From G963666895 sp963666895 (GTDB taxonomy: Bacteria; Desulfobacterota; Desulfovibrionia; Desulfovibrionales; Desulfovibrionaceae), in assembly GCA_963666895.2 (NCBI GenBank), contig CAXXNS010000016.1, positions 386,618-450,617 of the forward strand: a stretch of DNA of 64,000 bases, given 5' to 3'. Of this stretch, positions 8,022-16,557 are shown piece after piece. The position numbers were made by a program, and so were the translations under genes. Each line of letters opens with the position of its first letter. Position 1 is the stretch's first letter. The notes beneath the pieces were generated by a model. The model did no database searches and was not told where the DNA came from. It saw only the letters and a list, made by a program, of their open reading frames with translations.

Positions 8022-9035
8022 ATGAAAAAGTTACGAGCAGCAGTTATTGGTTGCGGCGCAATCGCCCATCATTGCCATATACCAGGATACAAGAAAAACC
8101 GTTTTTGCGAATTGGCTGCTGTAGTTGATCCTTCACCCAAGAACCAGAAGTCGGCTTGCGAAAAATTCGAAATTGAAAAAGGCTATAAATCCATAGACCA
8201 ATTATTCAAGAATGAAGAGATCGATCTGGTCAGCGTCGCCACACCCAATGTCTTTCACGCCGAACATGCGATATTGGCTCTACAAAACGGCTGCCATGTA
8301 TTGTGCGAAAAACCGATGGCGCTTTCTTTGAAAGAAGCGCAGCAGATTAAAAGCGCCGCCGATAAGGCGGGAACCATCTTCATGGTGGCGTTCACCAACC
8401 GGTTCTTCCGTGGAAATATTAAAGCCAAAAAGTGGCTGGATGACGGCAAGATCGGCAATCCTTATATGATCCGCATCCGTTTCGCGCATCAAGGCCCCAT
8501 GTCGGGCTGGGCTATGAGCAACTGGTTCTACAATCCCAGTAAAGCAGGCGGCGGCGCCTTATTCGATATGGGAATCCATGCCATTGACCTTAGCGCCTAT
8601 TATTTCGGCCCCATCGCCCGCGTAAATTGCATGACCGCGACGCTGGAAAAGAAAATGGAGATGGAAGATAATGTGCTTCTGCAATTTGAGTTTGAAAATG
8701 GCCGCCTGGGTTACGCCGAAGCGGGCTGGTCGAGCAAGCAAGGCTTCTCCGGAGTGGAAATTCACGGCAGCGAAGCAGCTATTATCAATGATTACGTTGA
8801 GGGCGCTTACCTGTTGACCGGTTCAAAGTCGCCAAACGGCGAACAGGTAAACCGCAAAAAAATGATTGATAAAACGCCTTTGGTAGGTGGATGGGATATC
8901 CAAATAGACCATTTCATCAATTTAATCCGCAAAGGCGAACAGCCGGAGATGGGAATCGACGCTGGAATCGCTTCGATTAAAGTGGCGCTGGCCGCATATA
9001 AATCAGCCAAAACAGGCAAGACTATTAAGGTTTGA
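8022..9035 (+). CDS. Gfo/Idh/MocA family oxidoreductase
   Basis: This 337-residue NAD(P)-dependent oxidoreductase has an N-terminal Rossmann fold (VIGCGAIAHHCHIPGY; GxGxxA) and the family signature CEKPMALS around residue 96 (EKP, Lys in catalysis). The C-terminal alpha/beta domain holds GGGALFDMGIHAIDL, in which the His is the usual catalytic or substrate-binding residue. Members oxidise or reduce sugars, inositols and related polyols; the substrate here is unknown. The start is supported by AAGGAGAACC upstream. It is a single-gene unit bounded by the divergent lemA operon upstream and a hairpin that overlaps its stop codon downstream. Confidence 0.85.
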   Translation: MKKLRAAVIGCGAIAHHCHIPGYKKNRFCELAAVVDPSPKNQKSACEKFEIEKGYKSIDQLFKNEEIDLVSVATPNVFHAEHAILALQNGCHVLCEKPMALSLKEAQQIKSAADKAGTIFMVAFTNRFFRGNIKAKKWLDDGKIGNPYMIRIRFAHQGPMSGWAMSNWFYNPSKAGGGALFDMGIHAIDLSAYYFGPIARVNCMTATLEKKMEMEDNVLLQFEFENGRLGYAEAGWSSKQGFSGVEIHGSEAAIINDYVEGAYLLTGSKSPNGEQVNRKKMIDKTPLVGGWDIQIDHFINLIRKGEQPEMGIDAGIASIKVALAAYKSAKTGKTIKV

Positions 9036-9062
9036 TCAAATTTACTGATCAAACAGTTTTTT
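9031..9062 (+). terminator. Hairpin overlapping the oxidoreductase stop codon
   Basis: TTTGATCA, then AATTTAC, then TGATCAAA gives an 8-bp perfect stem that includes the TGA stop of the upstream gene. It is followed by CAGTTTTTTG. The stem is AT-rich and weak, but the T-run supports rho-independent termination. A second, stronger hairpin follows at 9092-9134. Confidence 0.55.
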
Positions 9063-9091
9063 GTTTGCTCATTCTTTTAAATAAATACACA

Positions 9092-9134
9092 GGCCGTCCT
9101 GCTGGAAAGCAAAATCCAGTTGGACGGTCTTTTT
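9092..9134 (+). terminator. Rho-independent terminator between convergent genes
   Basis: GGCCGTCC pairs with GGACGGTC and CTGGA with TCCAG, giving a long stem with a small internal loop. TTTTT follows on the plus strand. It lies between the oxidoreductase (plus) and the GT-C gene ending at 9148 (minus), so it may stop transcription from both sides. Confidence 0.75.
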
Positions 9135-9147
9135 GTATACATACTTT

Positions 9148-10773
9148 CTATTCAAAACGAAACAGCCAGAGTGAATGACCAACCTCGCCTATCGGCTCAT
9201 ATTTATCAAGCCAGTCAAAATAATCAGGCGAACGTCGGCTGATGCGATGGCGAATAGCCCAATGCTTACTGACCGCCACAATACCTTTGGGTGGAGAGGA
9301 TATCTGCTCTTTTTGCAGCAACCGCGCATCAAAACCAAAGGGACCGGGGAGAAAAAGCCATTGATGAGCAATATATAAGTCTTCGCCGGGATACTCATGC
9401 TTGATGAAACCCAGACGCCCTAAATCCTGCCCCCAATCGATATTTGAATCATCGAGCAATTCATGGCCATTGTCCGGCCCGCCAGCGGCTAGATTAAAAT
9501 AAGAGAGGAAATCAGGATATATTGAGACGCATGATGCAGCGTACCAAATCGCGATACCAGGTAAAACGACCGACAACCAACGTTTGCTTCTTAGTTCAAC
9601 CACCCTCCCCAGATACAGGAACATCAATGGATAAAAAGGCAGAATATGACGCAGCCCGATATTTACCCGGTTGAAAGCAGCTAGCGCGTGGAGGATAATA
9701 ATAACTCCAACAATCAGAGCATCAGCAGCGCCACGGCGCCGACGACGGCCAAAGGCCAGGAATATCCCCAAAGCAGCGAAAACAGCCAAGGGAGTCTTTA
9801 GCGCCATGGCGACCACATAGTAATAAGGCCAGCCATCGGTAGAATATTCGCCTAAGAGATAGAAAGCATGATTCCGATGCGGCATCCCCGGAATCGCAGC
9901 GCCTCCTTTGCCGGATGAGAGCGATTTGGTGAAGACATTATTGAGCGTGTCTAAATAATAAAATGGCTTAAATGGATATCCATACACCACAAACATAGTT
10001 ATTAAGACGCAACCAGAAAGCAGGACGCATCGTTTAGCGCATTCCACCACCGGAAAATCATAAATCGATTTGACAGACCTGACCAATACCCAAACCAAAG
10101 CGGCAATATAAACCGGAAGCAGAATCAAAGCGGTTGCTTTGGCGACCAACGCAGCGCCCAGAGCAATCCCGGCCAGGCACAAACGAAACAGAGAAGGTAA
10201 TTTGATATAACCATGAACTGAAAAAAGCGCGAGGACTATAAAAAAACTGGCGCCTAAATCGAGCGTCGCCAACCGCGCATGAGCCAGAATATTGGGAGAG
10301 AAGCAATAAAGGAATAGAACCGTCAAGCCTCCCGCTGCACCGTATAGTTCCCTGCCCCAGTAAAATAGCAGCCAAGCCAGCAGGCATGATAAAAGCATTA
10401 TCGGAAGACGGGAGAAAATCAGAATCTGCTGGATATTATTTCTTTTAAGCAATAACATATCCGACCCGATAATATAACCCAACTCATAACTTATAGGATC
10501 ATCCCATTCATCCTGACGTAGTTCAGGCAGCTTGATATCAAGCAATTGAAGTGGAAGGCCAATTAACAGGCGGATCAAAGGGGGATGAGTACGATCCAAC
10601 CGGAAGTCGCCTGTTTTTACATATAAATATCCGGTTGAAATATAGGTGTATTCATCAATAGTGGGGGATTTAATCCTGGCGCTGGTATAAGCAAGAATGA
10701 AGTGCACTGCGATCATGACGCACACAATCGCATTTATAATCCATTTTTTGTTCTGTAAAATAAAATGGCGCAT
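9148..10773 (-). CDS. GT-C fold membrane glycosyltransferase (family 39-like)
   Basis: This 541-residue protein has about 11-12 hydrophobic helices. The first periplasmic loop contains IKSPTIDEYTYISTGYLYVKTGDF and then LDRTHPPLIRLLIG. The Asp-Glu pair and the THPP block are typical of dolichyl/undecaprenyl-phosphate-dependent mannosyl- or aminoarabinosyl-type transferases (GT39/GT83/ArnT relatives). The C-terminal loop is periplasmic and soluble-like, with SNIDWGQDLGRL, also common in this group. It would transfer a sugar from a polyprenyl-phosphate carrier to a lipid, protein or glycan; donor and acceptor are unknown. It is the last gene of a three-gene minus-strand run (13352 to 9148), 24 bp after the methyltransferase. 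Confidence 0.78.
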   Translation of the reverse strand: MRHFILQNKKWIINAIVCVMIAVHFILAYTSARIKSPTIDEYTYISTGYLYVKTGDFRLDRTHPPLIRLLIGLPLQLLDIKLPELRQDEWDDPISYELGYIIGSDMLLLKRNNIQQILIFSRLPIMLLSCLLAWLLFYWGRELYGAAGGLTVLFLYCFSPNILAHARLATLDLGASFFIVLALFSVHGYIKLPSLFRLCLAGIALGAALVAKATALILLPVYIAALVWVLVRSVKSIYDFPVVECAKRCVLLSGCVLITMFVVYGYPFKPFYYLDTLNNVFTKSLSSGKGGAAIPGMPHRNHAFYLLGEYSTDGWPYYYVVAMALKTPLAVFAALGIFLAFGRRRRRGAADALIVGVIIILHALAAFNRVNIGLRHILPFYPLMFLYLGRVVELRSKRWLSVVLPGIAIWYAASCVSIYPDFLSYFNLAAGGPDNGHELLDDSNIDWGQDLGRLGFIKHEYPGEDLYIAHQWLFLPGPFGFDARLLQKEQISSPPKGIVAVSKHWAIRHRISRRSPDYFDWLDKYEPIGEVGHSLWLFRFE

Positions 10774-10797
10774 ATATTTTTGGCCGCCAATATTTGA

Positions 10798-11427
10798 TTA
10801 CTTAAAATGACACACATGTACTATAGAAGGTGGAATATTGAGTGGAACAAAAATCTGCCCGGTTTGGTATTGAGCGAGAAACTTGGCCAGAACTTCTCCA
10901 ACTGCATCAATCCTTTTTCGTTCAGCAGAAGGAGTGATTAACTTTTTCAAATTACGGACGCCAGCGTATTCAAAAAACGAGAGACAACCACCCGGTTTAA
11001 TTAAATCCAGATACTTATCAAGAATTTCCTGAACCAGTTCCGGTTCAAAATTATTGAAAGGCAAACTTGATATAATGACGTCATATACATTTTGCCCCTC
11101 AAGCGCTTGAACCGGCTTATGATGCAGGGTGATTTGATCCTTTCTTTGCGACATCGAAGGATGCACCTCCAATAATTCATTTAAGTGTTTAACAAAATCA
11201 TCGTTGAGTTCACAAAGATCAAGAACATCACCATCGGTAAGAAGGTCGGCTAATGGTTTAGTAAACGGGCCGGTGCCAGAACCGGGTTCAAGTATAGTTA
11301 AAGGTCGGGGCAGGTCTTTCATACAATGCAGCATGGCTCTGGCAAGAAATCTGGAACTGGGCGCAATCGAGCCGGTAGTCTGCAACTGCTTAAATACATT
11401 ACGGTAAAATACTTTAAAAGAGTTCAT
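10798..11427 (-). CDS. Class I SAM-dependent methyltransferase, PmtA-like
   Basis: This 209-residue cytoplasmic protein begins with FYRNVFKQLQTTGSIAPSS, then LARAML, the N-terminal pattern of bacterial phospholipid N-methyltransferases and their relatives. The SAM-binding motif I is ILEPGSGTGPFTKPL (about residues 41-55), motif II is DLCELNDDF, and the motif IV region is YDVIISSLPFNNF. PmtA enzymes methylate phosphatidylethanolamine, but related proteins methylate other substrates. The position between two GT-C genes, 5 bp from one and 24 bp from the other, suggests action on the same lipid-linked or membrane substrate. An AAGGAA site precedes the start. Confidence in the specific substrate is low. 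Confidence 0.7.
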   Translation of the reverse strand: MNSFKVFYRNVFKQLQTTGSIAPSSRFLARAMLHCMKDLPRPLTILEPGSGTGPFTKPLADLLTDGDVLDLCELNDDFVKHLNELLEVHPSMSQRKDQITLHHKPVQALEGQNVYDVIISSLPFNNFEPELVQEILDKYLDLIKPGGCLSFFEYAGVRNLKKLITPSAERKRIDAVGEVLAKFLAQYQTGQIFVPLNIPPSIVHVCHFK

Positions 11428-11432
11428 CAGAA

Positions 11433-13352
11433 TTAATTCCTTGTGAAAGAATTGAATAATAATTGCCCATCCGAAGATTTGTGTTGCGTAATCGTAAAGG
11501 TAGAAAGTTTTTCTTTCAAGATGGGGATAATATCATCACGTTTTGAATCAACAAAAACAGAGAACGGATCCGAACGCCAGTTTGAAGGAATATCCATCAA
11601 ATCCTCTCCAGGGCGATTGCCAGCAAGAAAGAGAACGGTTCCACTATTATAAGCCAAGTGAGAACCTTTAAAGACATATATATATTCTTCCGGGTCTCGT
11701 TCTGCAATAGCATAAGCCATTTTTGTTTGAATGTAATGGACGCTTTTGGGGCTTATCTGATTAGCGTATATATTAAAATACTGATGCAGATTCAAGAATC
11801 CAGCCGCGATGATAAATACTCCTGAAAAAACCAATCCCGCGATATGCGAATTTCGCCTTGTTTGAGAAAGTAAATTTGATAAAAGTCCGGCAATCGGAAA
11901 AAACAACAGCGTACAAGCGCCAGCCAATCGGGGATAGAAAGGCGCATCGACGGTTAACGCCCCTCCAACCAGCAAAATTGCTAGCATCCATCCAACCGGA
12001 ACCGACCATCGAGGTTCAAAAAATCTATAACAGGCCAGCACAATGCCAATCATAAAAAAGATGGCCGTCACACAATCAAGCATGGGAGCGTGGCCATGAA
12101 ATTGAACGCTGGCGTCAGGATAAAGCACAGTCGACAGCAGGGCGCGTTTGGTTTGTTCACGCCAGATAACCGAAACATCGTCATCAGCCCTATAAACGCC
12201 ATTTAAGTGGCGCTGGTTTTGAGGAGACCAGATCACTACAGCATTTGAGCGGGAACTGAACATGGTTGTTTTCCCGCTTTTAATATAATCGTGGGTAAGC
12301 AATGGAGCGATAATCAACGTCATAATAAACAATGGAAGCGCTATGGAGGCCAAAAACCACCTCCATGATATCTTGCGCAGGATCAGCAACCATAGTTGAG
12401 AAGCAATCCACAAAAGCGGCAGCAAGTGGTTCGCCTGATACGAAAGAAGAGACAACCCCAACACCGCGCCGGAAACCAAAAGTAATTCAATCGATTTACG
12501 GGCATTGGCATAGGCCCATAAAGCCAGCACTGTGATGGTGAAGAATGAAACCTGGACATAATTTACACCGCAATGCATCAGATGTATAAACCAGTGATTA
12601 GCGATCAAGAGTAGAGCAGTCAGAAAAGCCACTCTAGTTCCCCACCAGGCGCGAACCAACAAGAAAAAAGGAATCATGCATAAAGCGCCCATAATGACAG
12701 TGCTCATGCGTAAGCCCCATAGATTGTCTCCAAAAAGATAAAGACCGCATGAAGGGATGAAAAAGAAAAACTGAGGAATGGCGTACCAAGATGTTGAAAA
12801 AAAAGTAGAGATATTGCCGTTGAGGATTTTTCGCGCAAAAAGCCCGACCATACCCTCGTCGCCATGAACAGTAACCGGAACGTCCGTCAAACGGAACATA
12901 CCTATGGCCAAGGATGCTAAAATCAATGCTAACAATGGATATAGCGAACGAAGAGGGAAAGATTTAATATCCTGCCAAAAAATCCAGGCGGCATTAGAAA
13001 AAAGCAGCGTTAACAGAACCAACCATAGGTATAAGGCGTTAGTAAAACATTCCGGACGAGGATTACCTGGTTGCGCACCAAGACTTACAAAATAAAGCGC
13101 ATAACCTTCAAGCAGAATAATCAGAATCGCTATTACGATCCATCGAATCAACCAAAACCGCGAATTGGACCCACTAGCGGTGCGCCCGATCCACTCTATG
13201 GTTTTTTTTTCATCACGATAATACCAAAACCAGGCGGCTAGAGATCCAACCAAAAGATAAAGAGCAAATCCCGCTAAAATGTTGTACGACAGGATAAGGC
13301 TTTGCGCATAAAAGCCTATAGAGAACAGAACAATCCACACTAATACTGACAT
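11433..13352 (-). CDS. GT-C fold membrane glycosyltransferase
   Basis: This 639-residue protein has 12 or more hydrophobic segments. The first large loop contains VTVHGDEGMVGLFARKIL, with the His-Gly-Asp-Glu catalytic acidic pair in the place expected for GT39/PMT_2-like transferases, followed by STSWYAIPQFFFF. The C-terminal 100 residues form a periplasmic domain. It is the first gene of the three-gene run, with AAGGAT 8-9 nt before the ATG. The divergent neighbour (ThpR) lies 225 bp away, so a promoter for each strand is expected in 13353-13577. It likely adds a sugar from a polyprenyl-phosphate donor to an envelope glycan or lipid. The exact sugar is not visible. Confidence 0.72.
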   Translation of the reverse strand: MSVLVWIVLFSIGFYAQSLILSYNILAGFALYLLVGSLAAWFWYYRDEKKTIEWIGRTASGSNSRFWLIRWIVIAILIILLEGYALYFVSLGAQPGNPRPECFTNALYLWLVLLTLLFSNAAWIFWQDIKSFPLRSLYPLLALILASLAIGMFRLTDVPVTVHGDEGMVGLFARKILNGNISTFFSTSWYAIPQFFFFIPSCGLYLFGDNLWGLRMSTVIMGALCMIPFFLLVRAWWGTRVAFLTALLLIANHWFIHLMHCGVNYVQVSFFTITVLALWAYANARKSIELLLVSGAVLGLSLLSYQANHLLPLLWIASQLWLLILRKISWRWFLASIALPLFIMTLIIAPLLTHDYIKSGKTTMFSSRSNAVVIWSPQNQRHLNGVYRADDDVSVIWREQTKRALLSTVLYPDASVQFHGHAPMLDCVTAIFFMIGIVLACYRFFEPRWSVPVGWMLAILLVGGALTVDAPFYPRLAGACTLLFFPIAGLLSNLLSQTRRNSHIAGLVFSGVFIIAAGFLNLHQYFNIYANQISPKSVHYIQTKMAYAIAERDPEEYIYVFKGSHLAYNSGTVLFLAGNRPGEDLMDIPSNWRSDPFSVFVDSKRDDIIPILKEKLSTFTITQHKSSDGQLLFNSFTRN

Positions 13353-13577
13353 TCACTTAATCCTTAACTAATGGCAGTTCTATTGATTTGCATTAAAAGC
13401 ATCTGAATTTGAATAGTGTGTGAGTTTTGTCATTTGGTCAAGCAGGATAAACCTATCAGACATAAAGACGCTGACCAGTCACCGGAAAGGTAGTAAGATA
13501 TTAGCGTATAGATAAAGTATATGAGTCGAAATTTTTCTCAACAACATCTCGAATAAAAATTTGGCGGAACAATATTT

Positions 13578-14144
13578 ATGAGAACCTTTATTTCCATTAA
13601 TATGACAGATGCGCTGCACCAGTCAATAAGCAAAATACAAAACCGTCTAAACACTAACGCCGTTGGAATTCGCTGGACCCGTGCAGAGAATTGTCATTTA
13701 ACCTTGCAATTTTTAGGAGATATCCCGGAAGAAACCGTAAAACCGCTATCAATTGCTTTAACAAACGCCGGTCTGACTATCCAACCGTTTACAGCGGAAC
13801 TTAAAGGCATAGGGCAATTTCCAGTTCGCAATCCATTGTCAGTATTATGGATTGGCGTTGATCAGGGCAATCAAGAGATGCGCAATTTAGAGAAAGCGAT
13901 CAGAAATCCTCTTGTGGAATGTGGGATCAAATTTGACAAGAAGCCTTTCTCTCCCCATTTAACCATTGGCCGGGGAAGAAAGGGGCAAAAAGCGCAACTT
14001 AATAATTTAGACTCCTACGCCAACCTGTCAGCGGGTAAAATAGAGGTTAATGCATTTTATCTAATGAAAAGCGTTCTACATCAAAGCGGCCCGGTTTACA
14101 CTGTAGTTAAAAAATTTGCTCTTGGAGCAGAAGCGACAACTTAA
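13578..14144 (+). CDS. thpR: RNA 2',3'-cyclic phosphodiesterase (2H family)
   Basis: This 188-residue protein carries both HxTx motifs of the 2H phosphoesterase family: HLTLQFLGD around residue 42 and HLTIGRG around residue 129. The start, MRTFISINMTDAL, is also typical of ThpR/LigT proteins. They open 2',3'-cyclic phosphates on RNA ends and were first noted for 2'-5' RNA ligase activity on tRNA halves. The length matches the family (about 180-190). The DUF4159 gene begins 6 bp after the stop, so the two form a short operon although no functional link is evident. Confidence 0.9.
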   Translation: MRTFISINMTDALHQSISKIQNRLNTNAVGIRWTRAENCHLTLQFLGDIPEETVKPLSIALTNAGLTIQPFTAELKGIGQFPVRNPLSVLWIGVDQGNQEMRNLEKAIRNPLVECGIKFDKKPFSPHLTIGRGRKGQKAQLNNLDSYANLSAGKIEVNAFYLMKSVLHQSGPVYTVVKKFALGAEATT

Positions 14145-14150
14145 AACATT

Positions 14151-14813
14151 ATGAAATTTAATAAAATATTATTGCTGATAATTCCATTATTCATCATCGG
14201 CGCAGGCCCGCAATCTGAACCGTTTACCATCGCTCGCTTGAAATATCCCGGCGGCGGCGACTGGTACCGCAATCCAACCTCATTACCTAACCTGTTGCGC
14301 GAATTAAGAGAACGATTGAATATAGATTCGACTCAAGAAGAAGCGGTAGTTGCTCCTCAAGATGCGGAATTGTTCAACTACCCGTTGATTTATATGACAG
14401 GTCATGGCACGGTGGAATTTTCCGACAAAGATATTACCCAATTAAGAGAGTATTTCCGTAGAGGCGGCGTGTTGTGGGCGGACGATAATTTTGGAATGGA
14501 TGAAACATTCAGAAAAGAAATCGCCCGGATATTTCCCGATAATCCTTTACAGGAAGTTCCATTCGATCATCCTATTTTTTCGAGTTATTACCAATTCGAG
14601 AAAGGGCTGCCCAAGATTCACGAACATTACGGCGGCGCCCCGAATTTGTACGGCATCTATGTCAATGGAAGATTAACCGTGTTATATACCTTCAACACCG
14701 ATATTGGCGATGGGCTTGAAAGCGCAGGCGTCCACCCCAAAGATACGCCTGAAATACGCGAACAAGCCATGAAAATGGCGCTGGATATTGTGTTGTTTGT
14801 ATTGAGTAGTTAA
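14151..14813 (+). CDS. DUF4159 domain protein, exported
   Basis: This 220-residue protein has a Sec signal peptide (MKFNKILLLIIPLFIIGAGPQS, cleavage expected near residue 20). The mature part begins FTIARLKYPGGGDWYRNP and contains NYPLIYMTGHGTVEFSD and LREYFRRGGVLWADDNFG. This is the DUF4159 pattern: a small Rossmann or glutamine-amidotransferase-like fold in which the catalytic Cys is absent. Such proteins are common in planctomycete and Sumerlaeota-like genomes, usually near MoxR/DUF58 genes, which are not seen here. The function is unknown. No ribosome-binding site is visible, which fits coupling to thpR 6 bp upstream. Confidence 0.75.
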   Translation: MKFNKILLLIIPLFIIGAGPQSEPFTIARLKYPGGGDWYRNPTSLPNLLRELRERLNIDSTQEEAVVAPQDAELFNYPLIYMTGHGTVEFSDKDITQLREYFRRGGVLWADDNFGMDETFRKEIARIFPDNPLQEVPFDHPIFSSYYQFEKGLPKIHEHYGGAPNLYGIYVNGRLTVLYTFNTDIGDGLESAGVHPKDTPEIREQAMKMALDIVLFVLSS

Positions 14814-14825
14814 TTACAAAGTACT

Positions 14826-16496
14826 CTAGAACAATCCTTCAATCTCACCATTCTCCAAAAGATCAATTTTCATAGCGTTTGGAGTTTGGGGCAAACCCGG
14901 CATGAGCATGATATCACCGGTTATGGCCACGATAAAACCAGCTCCAGCTCGCGGCTGAAGGTCTTCAATATGCAGAGTCCAACCTGTAGGAGCGCCGATT
15001 TTACTTTTATCTTCAGTCAGTGACGATTGGGTTTTAGCCATGCAGATGGGCAAATCAGACAGCCCGGCTTTTTCTATACGCTTTAAACTGTGCTCTGCTT
15101 TAGCGGAAAAGACCACATCTCCCGCCCGGTAAATTTCCTGAGCGATCCGGTTAATTTTATCCCGGATAGAAAGGTCGCAACTGTATAAAGGAGTGAAACG
15201 AGCTGGACGCTTTTCAATAGTATCCAAGACAGTTTGAGCCAACTCGACGCCGCCCTCACCCCCTTTAGCGCAAACCTCTGAAAGAGCCGTTGGAACATCC
15301 AAATCAACGCAATAATCTCTCAGCGCGTTAATTTCTTCTTCAGAGTCATGAGGGAATCGGTTGATAGCGACAACCGCAGGTACGCTGAATTTCTGAATAT
15401 TACGTATATGAGCACGAAGGTTGCAGCATCCTTTGAGCATAGCATCGGTATTGGGTTTGGTTACATTCTCCAGGCGAACGCCGCCATGCATTTTCAAGGC
15501 GCGGATGCTGGCCACAATTACTGCCACCGCTGGAGAAAGCCCCGCTGACCTGCATTTGATATCGAAGAATTTCTCGGCGCCGAGGTCAGTACCAAATCCC
15601 GCTTCAGTGACGCAGTAATCGGCCAGTTTCATTCCCATTTTGGTCGAGATAACGCTGCTGCAACCATGAGCGATATTGGCGAAGGGGCCGCAATGAATCA
15701 AAGCGGGCGATCCTTCCAGAGTTTGCACCAGATTAGGCTTGACCGCCTCTTTGAGCAGCACCATCAAGGATCCGACAACGCCAAAATCACGCGCGTAAAT
15801 TGGCGCCCGTTTTTTATTGTACGCAACTAAAATATTTGAAAGCCGCGTCCTTAAATCTTCCATATTTTCCGATAAGGCCAGAATAGCCATTATTTCTGAA
15901 GCAACGGTGATTATAAAGCCTGTCTCCTGCGGGAAACCGTTAGCCCGGCCGCCTAAACCAACCACCACTGTACGCAACTGACGATCAGCCATATCCATAA
16001 CGCGGGGCCACCATATACGCCCCCGGTCAATATTTAATTCATTTCCTTTAACGATATGGTTATCGATAATGGCGGATAACAGGTTATGAGCGGATGTAAC
16101 CGCGTGAATGTCGCCGGTGAAGTGTAGATTAATTTCTTCCATGGGAAGCACTTGCGCATAGCCGCCGCCCGCAGCGCCTCCTTTTATGCCGAATACAGGA
16201 CCAAGCGATGGTTCACGGATGCATACGATGCTCTTTTTATCCAATTTAACAAATGCTTGCGACAATCCGATTGAGGTGACTGTTTTACCTTCACCCGCCG
16301 GAGTTGGCGTCATGCCCGTAACCAGGATCAACTTACCATCTTGTCTGCCAGAAAGTCGCTTGGTGACATCCAGGTGAATTTTGGCTTTATTGCTGCCATA
16401 GTAATCGAATTCTTCTTGCGCCAAACCCAACTCGGCAGCTACATCCAGAATGGGGCGTAACTTGATGCTTCTTGCTATTTCAATATCGCTCTTCAT
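14826..16496 (-). CDS. fhs: Formate-tetrahydrofolate ligase
   Basis: This 556-residue enzyme makes 10-formyl-THF from formate, THF and ATP. The P-loop TPTPAGEGKT (residues 64-73), EPSLGPVFGIKGGAAGGG and GGRANGFPQETGF are all textbook Fhs motifs, and the length matches the family (about 555). I choose ATG 16496 because AAGGA lies 8 nt upstream; an in-frame ATG at 16514 lacks such a site. It is the last gene of the one-carbon cluster, 61 bp after the corrinoid-activation gene. Its presence there fits a pathway that moves methyl or formyl units through folate, either to oxidise methyl groups or to assimilate formate. Confidence 0.95.
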   Translation of the reverse strand: MKSDIEIARSIKLRPILDVAAELGLAQEEFDYYGSNKAKIHLDVTKRLSGRQDGKLILVTGMTPTPAGEGKTVTSIGLSQAFVKLDKKSIVCIREPSLGPVFGIKGGAAGGGYAQVLPMEEINLHFTGDIHAVTSAHNLLSAIIDNHIVKGNELNIDRGRIWWPRVMDMADRQLRTVVVGLGGRANGFPQETGFIITVASEIMAILALSENMEDLRTRLSNILVAYNKKRAPIYARDFGVVGSLMVLLKEAVKPNLVQTLEGSPALIHCGPFANIAHGCSSVISTKMGMKLADYCVTEAGFGTDLGAEKFFDIKCRSAGLSPAVAVIVASIRALKMHGGVRLENVTKPNTDAMLKGCCNLRAHIRNIQKFSVPAVVAINRFPHDSEEEINALRDYCVDLDVPTALSEVCAKGGEGGVELAQTVLDTIEKRPARFTPLYSCDLSIRDKINRIAQEIYRAGDVVFSAKAEHSLKRIEKAGLSDLPICMAKTQSSLTEDKSKIGAPTGWTLHIEDLQPRAGAGFIVAITGDIMLMPGLPQTPNAMKIDLLENGEIEGLF

Positions 16497-16557
16497 CCCC
16501 AATTTCCTTTCCATACCGCTTCAAATTACTAATTGACGAGCGTGATTCAGCGCCGCG